A DNA stretch of 64,000 nucleotides, taken from DASZTV01 sp035547515. GTDB taxonomy: Bacteria > Actinomycetota > Actinomycetes > JAFAQI01. The DNA lies in the NCBI GenBank assembly GCA_035547515.1, contig DASZUS010000003.1:1-64000 (forward strand), written 5' to 3'. The notes below the pieces were generated by a model. It searched no databases. It was not told the origin of the DNA and saw nothing but the letters and a program-made list of their open reading frames with translations. Positions 39,859-48,105 of the stretch are shown here, one piece after another. Both the position numbers and the translations under genes were made by a program. The first letter of the stretch is position 1; the number at the start of each line of letters is the position of its first letter.

Positions 39859-40279
39859 ACTCAAGGGCAGCAAGACGCACGCCAACCTGAAGGAGGCGTT
39901 CGGCGGCGAGAGCATGGCCAACCGGCGCTACCTCTTCTTCGCGCGCGTCGCCGAGAACGAGAAGCGAGCGGAGGTCGCCGAGCTGTTCCGCGACACCGCC
40001 GAGGCAGAGACCGGGCACGCCTTCGGTCACATCGAGTTCCTGCTCAACGCAGGCGACCCGGCGACCGACGAGCCGATCGGTACGACGGAGCAGAACCTCG
40101 CATCCGCCGTCGCGGGTGAGACCTACGAGTTCACCGCGATGTACCCCGGGTTCGCGAAGACCGCCCGCGACGAGGGCTTCGACGAGATCGCGGACTGGTT
40201 CGAGACCCTCGCCCGGGCCGAGCGCACCCACGCCGGCCGTTACGAGAAGGCGCTCGAGAAGCTGCGCGCCGGCGCATAG
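39851..40279 (+). CDS. Rubrerythrin (di-iron peroxidase, without rubredoxin domain)
   Basis: GTG 39851 overlaps the fur stop by 8 nt. The 142-residue four-helix protein carries di-iron ligand helices: GGESMANRRYLFFA, AEAETGHAFGHIEFL, GETYEFTAMYPGFA and RAERTHAGRYEKAL. Each supplies Glu, some with His (EGH/ERTH). The C-terminal rubredoxin domain of classical rubrerythrin is missing, so electrons must come from another protein; the small iron-sulfur protein upstream is a candidate. It reduces hydrogen peroxide to water. Confidence 0.92.
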   Translation: MAELKGSKTHANLKEAFGGESMANRRYLFFARVAENEKRAEVAELFRDTAEAETGHAFGHIEFLLNAGDPATDEPIGTTEQNLASAVAGETYEFTAMYPGFAKTARDEGFDEIADWFETLARAERTHAGRYEKALEKLRAGA

Positions 40280-40311
40280 CCGCTGCATCACGACCAACGG
40301 AGGTGACCTGC

Positions 40312-40905
40312 GTGTCCGTGCTCTCCTTCGAGGAGTTCGAGCTGTCCCCGGAGGCGTATGCGCAGGTCCGCGGCGAACGGCGCGCCGAGGCGATCTCGCT
40401 TCGGCGCGCCCGCCGCGTCCGGCTCGGTGACATCGTGATGCTCGAGTTCGAAAACGCGCAGACGCTGCGCTACCAGGCGCAGGAGATGCTCTACGTCGAG
40501 CGGGTGACCGATCCGGCCGCGGCCGCTGCCGAGGTTGCTGTCTACGACCGGCTGATGCCGGGCGGCTCGACCCTGACCGCGACGATGTTCATCGAGATCG
40601 CCGACCCGGACCGGATCCGGGCGGAGCTCGATCGGCTCGACGGGCTGCACGACTCGGTCCGCCTCGAGGTCGGCGGTCACACGTGCCGCGCGCGCGACAT
40701 CCCGCCTCCCGAGGAGGGGCCGAGCAAGCACACCGTGTCGGTGCACTTCCTCGGTTTCGACCTCTCCGACGAGGTGCTCACCGCGCTTCGCTCCGGCGCT
40801 CCCGCTCGGTTGTTCGTCGACCATCCGTGGTACCGGACGTTCGCCGACCTCGACCCCGAGCTGGTCCGCACTCTGCTCAGTGACCTCGGCCACGAGGTGT
40901 CTTAA
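40312..40905 (+). CDS. DUF3501 family protein
   Basis: GTG 40312 is chosen because GGAGG (40299-40303) lies 8 nt upstream; GTG 40303 is in frame too. The 197-residue soluble protein has SFEEFELSPEAYAQVRGERR near its start, and then MLEFENAQTLRYQAQEMLYVER and PGGSTLTATMFIEI, matching DUF3501. This family is regularly encoded beside rubrerythrin and Fe-S reductase genes, suggesting a role in peroxide reduction or iron handling, but its biochemistry is unknown. It is probably the last gene of the fur operon. Confidence 0.8.
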   Translation: MSVLSFEEFELSPEAYAQVRGERRAEAISLRRARRVRLGDIVMLEFENAQTLRYQAQEMLYVERVTDPAAAAAEVAVYDRLMPGGSTLTATMFIEIADPDRIRAELDRLDGLHDSVRLEVGGHTCRARDIPPPEEGPSKHTVSVHFLGFDLSDEVLTALRSGAPARLFVDHPWYRTFADLDPELVRTLLSDLGHEVS

Positions 40906-40932
40906 CCGTCGCTTCCTGGGTACACGGTGATC

Positions 40933-41145
40933 ATGCCTGCATCGGGATTCCAGAGGATCAAGGACGGGGCGACGATCACCCTCGCCCCTGACGCCGACGA
41001 CGCGTTCAAGATCACTGTCGAGCGCAACGGCACTACCGTCACCGCGCAAGAGGGCAACGCCATGCTCGACGATCCGGCCGCTATCGCGACTGTCGTCGAC
41101 GGCATGTACGACGACTTGCTCTCGGCCGAGCACGACCGCGCGTAG
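40933..41145 (+). CDS. Small hypothetical protein
   Basis: ATG 40933 (GTG 40927 adds two residues). The ~70-residue protein is acidic, with a beta-rich first half (ATITLAPDADDAFKITVERN) and a helical end. I do not recognise it. It ends 6 bp before the convergent formylglycine-generating enzyme gene and may be a tail gene of the fur operon. Confidence 0.45.
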   Translation: MPASGFQRIKDGATITLAPDADDAFKITVERNGTTVTAQEGNAMLDDPAAIATVVDGMYDDLLSAEHDRA

Positions 41146-41151
41146 CCGCGC

Positions 41152-42021
41152 TCAGCGCGAGACGCAGCGAAAGCCGATGTGGCTGGTCGTGCTGCGTACC
41201 GCTTGGCCCTGGCGAGCCGGCGGCCGGTAGCGCTGGCAGTACGACGGCGCGCACAGGTGCGACCCGCCCTTGATCGTGCGCCGGTCGCCCTCCGTCACGG
41301 CGCCACCGCAGCAAGGGTGCCCGGTCGGCGAAGCCGCGCTGCCGGCGTGGCTGTCCGTCCACGGCGAGGCGGTCCACTCCCAGACGTTGCCGATCATGTC
41401 GACCAGCCCCCAAGGGTTCGCCGGATAGCTGCCGACGGGTGAGGTCAGCGGGTGGCGGCGGTCGTCGTTGCGCCACGGGAACTCACCGTTCCAGACATTG
41501 GCCATCGCGCGGCCGCGCGGTGCGAGCTCCTCGCCCCAGGCGTACGTCGTCGGCGCGCTCCCGCCGCGGGCGGCGTACTCCCACTCCGCTTCGGTCGGCA
41601 ACCGCTTGCCAGCCCACTGCGCGTACGCGGACGCGTCCTCGTACGACACGTGCACGACTGGGTGCCGGTCCAGGCCGTCGAGCGTGCTTCCCGGCCCGCG
41701 AGGATGGCGCCACTGCGCCCCTGGCACCCAGTGCCACCATCGCCGCCAGTCGTCGAGCGGTACCGCGCGCTCGGTCGGCACGAACACCAGCGACCCTGCG
41801 ACGAGGTCGCCGGGGTCGGCCCCCGGGAAGTCTGCTGCGTCAGGCGGCTGCTCTGCGGTGGTGACCCAGCCCGTCGCCTTCACGAACCGGCGGAACTCCG
41901 CGTTGGTCACCGGGTGCTGGTCGACCGCGAACGCGCCGACGGCGACCTCGTGCGCGGGGCGTTCCTCTGGGTAGGCCGAGTCGGTGCCCATCAGGAAGCG
42001 GCCGGCGGGGACCGCGGTCAT
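41152..42021 (-). CDS. Formylglycine-generating enzyme (SUMF1/FGE family)
   Basis: Start is ATG 42021; an open frame extends to 42294, but that part is Pro-rich and not conserved. The 289-residue protein has the family landmarks: FLMGTDSAYPEERP, VTNAEFRRFVKATGW, RLPTEAEWEYAARGG, NVWEWT and GFRCV. The copper-binding pair needed for catalysis is present in GGSHLCAPSYCQRYR. It oxidises the Cys of a CxPxR motif in sulfatases to formylglycine. No sulfatase is in the window. It diverges from the secreted hydrolase gene to its right. Confidence 0.92.
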   Translation of the reverse strand: MTAVPAGRFLMGTDSAYPEERPAHEVAVGAFAVDQHPVTNAEFRRFVKATGWVTTAEQPPDAADFPGADPGDLVAGSLVFVPTERAVPLDDWRRWWHWVPGAQWRHPRGPGSTLDGLDRHPVVHVSYEDASAYAQWAGKRLPTEAEWEYAARGGSAPTTYAWGEELAPRGRAMANVWNGEFPWRNDDRRHPLTSPVGSYPANPWGLVDMIGNVWEWTASPWTDSHAGSAASPTGHPCCGGAVTEGDRRTIKGGSHLCAPSYCQRYRPPARQGQAVRSTTSHIGFRCVSR

Positions 42022-42112
42022 GTTCTTCACCCGGCCACGCCTTCCACGGGCGCAGAGTAGCCGCGGAGTCGGCTGAAGGAGGTCGGCAGGCAGCCCGGGG
42101 GTCGGCGGCGAA

Positions 42113-43705
42113 GTGAGCCACATGAGGCTCCGTCGATCACTGTCTGTCGCGTCTGCTGCGGTCGCGCTGCTGGTTGCGGTCCCTGCCGCCGCTTCGCAGG
42201 CCGGGACATCAAGCAGCGGATCGGGCAGCGGATCGGGCAGCGGATCGTCCAGTGGCACTGGCGGCGAGCCGAAGTACCGCGCGACCTCGTTCAACCTCGC
42301 GGTCGAGGCAGAGGACTACACCAACGTGCTCGAGCGGCAGAGCCTCTACCTGCAGCCGGGCTACCAGCTGCAGCTGCGCGAGATCGGGCTGCAGAACGGC
42401 CTCGCGGCGACCAACATCGAGCTGCACGACCCGCAGCGGGAGTTCGTCTCCGACCTCTGCTGGAACGGCTACGACGGGTGCGCGGGCGACACGCGGCTCT
42501 ACAACTGGCAGAAGGACGGCTACGGCATCGTCGCGCCGTTCGTCTTCACCGCGCGCAACGGCGCACAGCTCTCCGGGCACGTCTGGGCGACCCGAAGCGG
42601 CCCGGCGCGCCGGCCTGGCATCGTCATCACCAACGGCTCGGTGCAGGCCGACGAGCAGATGTACTGGTACGACGCGCAGGCGCTGGCCAAGGACGGCTAC
42701 GTCGTCATGACCTTCGACCCGCAGGGCCAGGGCCAGTCCGACACCGCCGGGCAGGGCAAGGATGTGCTGGAAGGCGTCCCCGCGCAGACCGACGGGCGGC
42801 CCTTCTACGACGGCACCGAGGATGCGATCGACTTCTTCCTGTCGACCCCCTCGCACCCGTACCAGCCGGTCGCGTCCTGCAACAGCGGCACCAGCCACGC
42901 GGCGTACCAGGACTCCCGGGTGAAGGCGGGATTCGACGCCGCGTACAACCCGTTCTGGAGCATCCTCGACCGCAAGGAGCTCGGGATCGCGGGCCACTCG
43001 TACGGCGCGGGTGCGGTCTCCTACATCGGCCAGTGGGACAAGCGGGTCAAGGCGATCGTCGCGTGGGACAACCTCGGCGCACCCGCCCCGGCCGGCCGGG
43101 AGCAAGGCTGCGTTGACGCGGCGGACCGCCGTCCCGCGCCGATCCGGGTGCCGGCGCTGGGCATGTCCGCGGACTACTTCCTGCCGCCGACGCCGCATAC
43201 GAAGCTTCCGGCGTACGACTCGAAGGACACCGAGTCGCTGGTCTACAGCAAGCACCACGTCGACACCGGCGAGATCGTGGTCCGCGGCGGCAGCCACCTG
43301 GACTTCTCGTTCATCCCGAACCCGGCCTTCGGCGCCTCCTTGTACGGGCCCGACATGATCGCCTGGTATACCGACGCGTGGTTCGACTACTACGTGAAGG
43401 GCGAGAAGTCCGCCTACGACCGGCTGGTCACGACGAGGTGGCAGCACGACCCGGTCGAGGCCAAGATTGACGCCTTCCACGACCCGAACATGTTCAGCTT
43501 CTACTACCGGTCGCGGCTGGACATCCGCAAGCCCGAGGGCGGCCGGTTCGACTGCGAGGAGCTGCGCCGCGGCTGTCCCGGAATGACCAGCCACGACGGC
43601 TTCCACGGCGTGTGGTCCTACGCGAAGGTCGACACCACCAAGGACGGCCGCGCGAGGCACCCGGTGCCGAAGGGCCAGGGTCTGTACCTGCCCGACGCCT
43701 CGTGA
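42113..43705 (+). CDS. Secreted alpha/beta hydrolase with Ser/Gly linker
   Basis: GTG 42113 or ATG 42122. A signal peptide spans about residues 4-28, followed by a Ser-Gly linker (SSGSGSGSGSGSSSGTG). The alpha/beta-hydrolase fold has nucleophile GHSYGAG, an Asp-bearing strand near SADYF, and a candidate His in GGSHLDFSF. An early VFTARNGAQLSGHVW segment starts the core. The ~527-residue product probably acts on esters or peptides outside the cell. Its stop overlaps the GTG of the next secreted esterase (GTGA), so the two form an operon. Confidence 0.82.
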   Translation: MSHMRLRRSLSVASAAVALLVAVPAAASQAGTSSSGSGSGSGSGSSSGTGGEPKYRATSFNLAVEAEDYTNVLERQSLYLQPGYQLQLREIGLQNGLAATNIELHDPQREFVSDLCWNGYDGCAGDTRLYNWQKDGYGIVAPFVFTARNGAQLSGHVWATRSGPARRPGIVITNGSVQADEQMYWYDAQALAKDGYVVMTFDPQGQGQSDTAGQGKDVLEGVPAQTDGRPFYDGTEDAIDFFLSTPSHPYQPVASCNSGTSHAAYQDSRVKAGFDAAYNPFWSILDRKELGIAGHSYGAGAVSYIGQWDKRVKAIVAWDNLGAPAPAGREQGCVDAADRRPAPIRVPALGMSADYFLPPTPHTKLPAYDSKDTESLVYSKHHVDTGEIVVRGGSHLDFSFIPNPAFGASLYGPDMIAWYTDAWFDYYVKGEKSAYDRLVTTRWQHDPVEAKIDAFHDPNMFSFYYRSRLDIRKPEGGRFDCEELRRGCPGMTSHDGFHGVWSYAKVDTTKDGRARHPVPKGQGLYLPDAS

Positions 43706-45099
43706 GGCTCACCCGGTGGCGGGCGGGTGCCGCGGGCGTCGCGCTCGTGGCGATCTTGGCGACGACCGGCTTGCCGGCCGCCGGCGGCGCTCCGTTACCT
43801 CACCCGTTGGGCCGCATGGTCGTGGTCGCCGACGGTCACGGGATCCGGGTGGACGGCATCAGGCAGATCGACTCCCGCCGACTTTCGCTGACGATCACTC
43901 CCGCGGCGCTGCAACGGAGGATCAACGTCCAGGTCCTGCTGCCGGTCGGGTACCAGCCGGACGCCGAGCCGCGCTACCCAGTGCTCTACCTCTTCCCCGG
44001 CACCAGCGGCCACAGCACCGACTGGATGACCGTCGGCGATGCCCCGCGGACGATGAAGCCCTACCGCGTCATCACCGTCAGCTCCGACATCGGGTTCGAC
44101 GGCGACGGCGGCAGCTGGGTCACCAACTGGGTCGACCAGCACACGGCTCTCGGCAAGTCACAGTGGGAGACCTACGACATCCACGAGCTCATCCCATGGA
44201 TCGACGAGAACTTCGACACGATCCGCAGTCGGTCCGGGCGGGCGGTCGCCGGGCTGTCGATGGGCGGGTACGGCGCGACCGAGCTGGCGGCGCGGCACCC
44301 GGACCTGTTCGTCCAGCAGGCGTCCTTCTCCGGCGCACCGGAGATCGACCGTGACCTGGAAGCGAGGCTCGGCGCGTGGGGAGTCATCGGCGCGACGATG
44401 GTGGGGCTCAACGGCGTCGAGGCGAGCGCGCCGTTCGGCAACCACATCCGTGACGAGATCAACTGGGAGGGCCACGACCCGGCGCGGCTGATCTCGAACC
44501 TGCGCCCGGTCAAGCTGTGGTTCGCGACCGCGGACGGCTTGCCGGGTCGCTATGACGACCCGGTGCTCAACCCGGCTGGATACGCCGAGACCGCGACGAT
44601 CGAGAGCCTGACCCACGTCTCGACCGACCTGTTCCTCCAGCACCTGCGCGCGGCACACATGACGGCGACGGTCTATGACTATGGCAAGGGGACGCACACC
44701 TGGCCGTACTGGGCGCGCGACCTCGAGAAGTTCGTGCCGACCATGATGCAGACCTTCGCGCACCCGCCGGCCAACCCGACGCGGACCAGCTACCTCACCA
44801 TCAACCGGCGCTGGCGACAGTGGGGCTGGACCGTCAGCATCAAGCGCCCCGAGCCGTTGGCATTCAGCCGGATCAGCCGCGCCGACGATGCCGGCTTCCG
44901 GCTCGCCGGCGAGGGTACGGCGAGCGTCGTGACGCCGGCGTACTACTCGCCCCGGCAGCGCTGTGCAGTGTCGATCGGCGCGGCGACGCAAACGCTGGTC
45001 GCCGACCGCGCGGGGCGGCTGCAGATCGTTGTCCCGCTCGGCAAGACGTCGCGCACCGTGGCGGTGCAGATCAGAGCGACTGCAGCTGGTCGCGGATGA
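43702..45099 (+). CDS. Secreted esterase (antigen 85/esterase D family)
   Basis: GTG 43702 overlaps the upstream stop. A signal peptide covers about 1-28. The PF00756-type esterase domain spans about 50-350: YPVLYLFPGTSGHSTDW, nucleophile Ser in VAGLSMGGYGATE, and a His in GKGTHTWPYW. A C-terminal ~100-residue extra domain is beta-rich. Relatives include mycolyltransferases and feruloyl/formylglutathione esterases; which of these fits cannot be told from sequence. It overlaps the convergent DUF488 gene by about 29 bp. Confidence 0.85.
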   Translation: MRLTRWRAGAAGVALVAILATTGLPAAGGAPLPHPLGRMVVVADGHGIRVDGIRQIDSRRLSLTITPAALQRRINVQVLLPVGYQPDAEPRYPVLYLFPGTSGHSTDWMTVGDAPRTMKPYRVITVSSDIGFDGDGGSWVTNWVDQHTALGKSQWETYDIHELIPWIDENFDTIRSRSGRAVAGLSMGGYGATELAARHPDLFVQQASFSGAPEIDRDLEARLGAWGVIGATMVGLNGVEASAPFGNHIRDEINWEGHDPARLISNLRPVKLWFATADGLPGRYDDPVLNPAGYAETATIESLTHVSTDLFLQHLRAAHMTATVYDYGKGTHTWPYWARDLEKFVPTMMQTFAHPPANPTRTSYLTINRRWRQWGWTVSIKRPEPLAFSRISRADDAGFRLAGEGTASVVTPAYYSPRQRCAVSIGAATQTLVADRAGRLQIVVPLGKTSRTVAVQIRATAAGRG

Positions 45100-45424
45100 C
45101 GGCGGCGCTCGAGTGCTCGAGATCCTTCGTCGCGGTAAGCAGCACGACGTGATTGGCGGCGGAGAGCTCGCGAAGCCGTCGGACCAGGCGCGCGGGCTCT
45201 CCTGAGCTCAGCTCAGCCCGGTAGCGGGCGGCGAACTCCGGGTACTTCTCGACCTGGTGCGAGTACCACTTCCGCAGGCCAGGGGTCGGCGCGATGTCCC
45301 TTAGCCACTCCTCGAACGGCGCCTCTGCTTTCGACACCCCGCGTGGCCAGAGGCGATCGACCAGGAAGCGGTTCCTCGGATCGGCGCCGCGGCAGTCATA
45401 CACCCGGCCGATCTCCAATCCCAC
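45071..45424 (-). CDS. DUF488 family protein
   Basis: GTG 45424 gives a 117-residue protein. DUF488 signatures are RNRFLVDRLWPRGVSK, WLRDIAPTPGLRKWYSH and VVLLTATKDLEHSSA. These small proteins have an unknown, possibly nucleic-acid-related or heme-related function. The frame is open further upstream to 45529, but that part would overlap the ABC transporter gene start. It stands alone. Confidence 0.85.
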   Translation of the reverse strand: MGLEIGRVYDCRGADPRNRFLVDRLWPRGVSKAEAPFEEWLRDIAPTPGLRKWYSHQVEKYPEFAARYRAELSSGEPARLVRRLRELSAANHVVLLTATKDLEHSSAAVIRDQLQSL

Positions 45425-45479
45425 CGAGGCAGTGTCGCATCGCAGGTAGCGTGACCGGGGCGACACGAACGGGGGCCGG

Positions 45480-46478
45480 GTGGCACGGGCGAGATCAGTG
45501 GACGCCGCAGCCGTCCAGCCGGCGGTCACTGTCCGCGGGCTGGTGAAGCGCTACGGCGAGCTCGAAGCGGTGCGCGGCATCGACCTCGACGTCACGCCGG
45601 GGGAGCTGTTCGGGTTCCTCGGGCCCAACGGGGCCGGCAAGTCGACCACCATCAAGATCCTCTGCACGCTGGTGAAGCCGACGGCGGGCAAGGCGACCAT
45701 CGCCGGACTCGACGTGCTCACGCAGCGCGCGGCGGTACGCCGCCAGATCGGCCTGGTGTTCCAGGAGACGACTGTCGACGACTACCTGACCGCCGAGCAG
45801 AACCTTCGCTTCCACGCGTCGATCTACGGCATGCCGCGCAAGTCCGTCGGACCGCGCATCGAAGCCGTGCTGGAGCTCGTCGGGCTGTCCGACCGCAAGC
45901 GTTCGCCGGTGCGCACCTTCTCCGGCGGCATGAAGCGCCGGTTGGAGATCGCCCGCGGGCTCCTTCACTCGCCGAGGGTGCTGTTTCTCGACGAGCCGAC
46001 GATCGGCCTCGACCCCGAGTCGCGGCAGGTGCTGTGGCGCTACGTCGACGAGCTGCGCCGGCGTGAGGACATCACCGTCTTCCTGACCACGCACTACATG
46101 GACGAGGCGGAGCGCTGCGACCGCATCGCGATCATCAACAGCGGCACCATCGTCGCGCTCGGCACACCGGCCTCGCTCAAAGGCGAGGTCGGCGAGGACC
46201 GGGTACGCGTGGCCACCGCGGACAACGATGCCGCGATCCTGACCATCAAGAAGAAGCTGAAGGTCGACGCCGTCCCCGATGGCGACGCCTTGCTGATCGC
46301 CGTCCCCGACGGTGAGAGCTTCGTGCCGAGGCTGTTTGGCATCGGCATCGCCGTACAGTCCGTCAGCGTCTCGCGCCCGACGCTCGACGACGTGTTTCTC
46401 GCCCATGCCGGTCGGCGGATCGGCGACGAGGAGCCGGCCGCTCCGCGGCGCTGGATGATGGGAGGCGGACGGCGATGA
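45480..46478 (+). CDS. ABC transporter ATP-binding protein (DrrA-like)
   Basis: GTG 45480. The 332-residue ATPase has Walker A GPNGAGKSTTIK, Q-loop in GLVFQETTVDDYL, signature FSGGMKRRLEIA, Walker B VLFLDEPTIGLD and switch His in LTTHYMDEAERCD. A C-terminal DrrA-type domain ends with SRPTLDDVFLAHAG. It powers the ABC-2 permease encoded next (ATGA overlap). Together they should export a drug, lipid or polyketide-like compound. Confidence 0.93.
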   Translation: MARARSVDAAAVQPAVTVRGLVKRYGELEAVRGIDLDVTPGELFGFLGPNGAGKSTTIKILCTLVKPTAGKATIAGLDVLTQRAAVRRQIGLVFQETTVDDYLTAEQNLRFHASIYGMPRKSVGPRIEAVLELVGLSDRKRSPVRTFSGGMKRRLEIARGLLHSPRVLFLDEPTIGLDPESRQVLWRYVDELRRREDITVFLTTHYMDEAERCDRIAIINSGTIVALGTPASLKGEVGEDRVRVATADNDAAILTIKKKLKVDAVPDGDALLIAVPDGESFVPRLFGIGIAVQSVSVSRPTLDDVFLAHAGRRIGDEEPAAPRRWMMGGGRR

Positions 46479-47350
46479 CCGCGCAGGCCGTGGAGCGCCA
46501 GATCGACGTCGCACCCGTGGTCTCCCCGCTGGGCGGGATGGTCCACGAGCTTCGGGCCATCGCCATCGTGTGGCAGCGCGACATGGTGCGCACCGTCGGG
46601 GACCCGGCGCGGCTGATCTCGACGCTGCTGCAGCCGCTGCTGTTCCTCTTCGTGTTGGGCGCGGGCCTGTCCGCCGCGGTCCGCGGCGGCACCGGCGGCG
46701 CCGACTACAAGACGTTCCTGTTCCCTGGCGTGCTCATCACCGGCATCTTGTTCACGGCGGTGTTCTCCGCGATCTCGATCGTGTGGGACCGCGAGTTCGG
46801 CTTCCTGCGGGAGATGCTGGTCGCGCCCATCGCCTCGTCGAGCATCGTGGTCGGCAAGTGCCTGGGCGGCGCGACCATCGCGACGGTGCAAAGCGTCCTG
46901 ATCATCGCGCTCGCCGGGGCGGTGCACGTGCCGTACCGCGCGGGGCTGATGTTCGGCCTGCTCGGCGTGGTGTTCATCACCTCGTTCACCATGACCGCCT
47001 TCGGGCTGGTGCTGGCGGCGCGGGTGAAGAGCGTCCAGACGCTGATGCCGCTCGTCAACATGCTGCTCATGCCGTTGACGTTCATGTCCGGATCGCTCTA
47101 CCCGCTCGGCCCAGGCGCTCCCCAGTGGCTCGACATCGTCGCGCGCTACAACCCGCTCAGCTACGCCGTCACCGCCTCGCGGACCCTGGTGATCCGCAGC
47201 CTGCCGAAGACCAGCCCGACGCGGGCGCTGTTCCACGGGCTCACCTGGCTCGGCTGGCCGGTGCCCGGATGGCTCGACGCGATCGTGGTGGCCGCGGTGG
47301 GACTGCTCCTGCTGACGATCGCCTGCGTGCTCTTCTCCCGCACCGAGTAG
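46475..47350 (+). CDS. ABC-2 type permease (DrrB-like)
   Basis: ATG 46475 overlaps the ATPase stop. The 291-residue protein has six predicted membrane helices and the ABC-2 signature region GSLYPLGPGAPQWLDIVARYNPLSYAV, read as adjoining pieces. It forms the membrane channel for the DrrA-like ATPase. The next genes, a hydroxylase-like protein and a P450, lie 15 bp downstream and might supply or modify the exported molecule. Confidence 0.92.
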   Translation: MTAQAVERQIDVAPVVSPLGGMVHELRAIAIVWQRDMVRTVGDPARLISTLLQPLLFLFVLGAGLSAAVRGGTGGADYKTFLFPGVLITGILFTAVFSAISIVWDREFGFLREMLVAPIASSSIVVGKCLGGATIATVQSVLIIALAGAVHVPYRAGLMFGLLGVVFITSFTMTAFGLVLAARVKSVQTLMPLVNMLLMPLTFMSGSLYPLGPGAPQWLDIVARYNPLSYAVTASRTLVIRSLPKTSPTRALFHGLTWLGWPVPGWLDAIVVAAVGLLLLTIACVLFSRTE

Positions 47351-47365
47351 TGCCAGAATCCAAGT

Positions 47366-48097
47366 GTGGTGATGACCGAGGCTCGCGGGGGCGCGAAGCC
47401 GGTCCCCGCAGGCCGTGAGCAGCCTGCCGCCTACACGGCTCCCGGGCTGACGCTGGGCGGTGCTGCCCGGATCTTCTGCGGGACCTTCAGTGCCCGGCTT
47501 CTGGCGCTCGCCTTCGTCGCAGCGGTGGTCGCGCGGGTGTCACTCGGCGGGTGGCGGTGGTGGGACCTCGTCATCGTCGCCGGCGTACTCGGCTTCCAGC
47601 CCTTCACCGAGTGGCTGATCCACGTCTTCATCCTGCATGCCAAGCCGCGCCGTGTCGGCCCGGTCACGCTCGACGGGCTGCTCGCCCGCAAGCATCGAGA
47701 CCACCACGCCAGCCCGAAGGTGATCGAGCTGGTGATGGTCCCGCGGCGTACGCTCGTCACCACCGCGGTGGCCGCGGTGCCGCTGTACTGGCTGGTCGTC
47801 GGCATGAGCTGGCGGCTGACGCTGACCTGGCTGGCGGTCTCCTACGGCATGTTCCTGGCCTACGAGTGGATCCACTTCCTGATCCACTCGAGCTACAAAC
47901 CGAAGCGCGTCTACTACCGCTACGTCTACCGTGCCCACCGGCTCCACCACTTCCGCAACGAGCACTACTGGTACGGCGTGACGGTGCACGTCGCCGACCA
48001 CGTGCTGCGCACCTTCCCCGACAAAGACGACGTGCCGGTGTCTCAGACCGCGTCCACCCTCGAAGTGGACGTCGCCGGCATGGAATCCGCCGCGTAG
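47366..48097 (+). CDS. Fatty acid hydroxylase/sterol desaturase superfamily protein
   Basis: GTG 47366 (ATG 47372 in frame). The 243-residue membrane protein has four hydrophobic segments and the di-iron histidine motifs of PF04116: EWLIHVFILH, KHRDHHAS, EWIHFLIH and HRLHHFRNEHYWYGVT. It hydroxylates or desaturates a lipid, carotenoid or sterol-like substrate. It lies between the ABC exporter and a P450 gene (8-nt gap), so all four are probably co-transcribed. Confidence 0.88.
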   Translation: MVMTEARGGAKPVPAGREQPAAYTAPGLTLGGAARIFCGTFSARLLALAFVAAVVARVSLGGWRWWDLVIVAGVLGFQPFTEWLIHVFILHAKPRRVGPVTLDGLLARKHRDHHASPKVIELVMVPRRTLVTTAVAAVPLYWLVVGMSWRLTLTWLAVSYGMFLAYEWIHFLIHSSYKPKRVYYRYVYRAHRLHHFRNEHYWYGVTVHVADHVLRTFPDKDDVPVSQTASTLEVDVAGMESAA

Positions 48098-48105
48098 GAG
48101 ATCCG

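Noticed and set aside
40074..40088. Half-palindrome CCGATCGGTAC inside the rubrerythrin gene
   Set aside because: It lies in the middle of a well-conserved coding region and lacks the left arm; a chance match in GC-rich sequence.
42190..42260. Short tandem repeat GGATCGGGCAGC near the start of the secreted hydrolase, considered as a separate repeat element
   Set aside because: It encodes the Ser-Gly linker of the protein and needs no other explanation.
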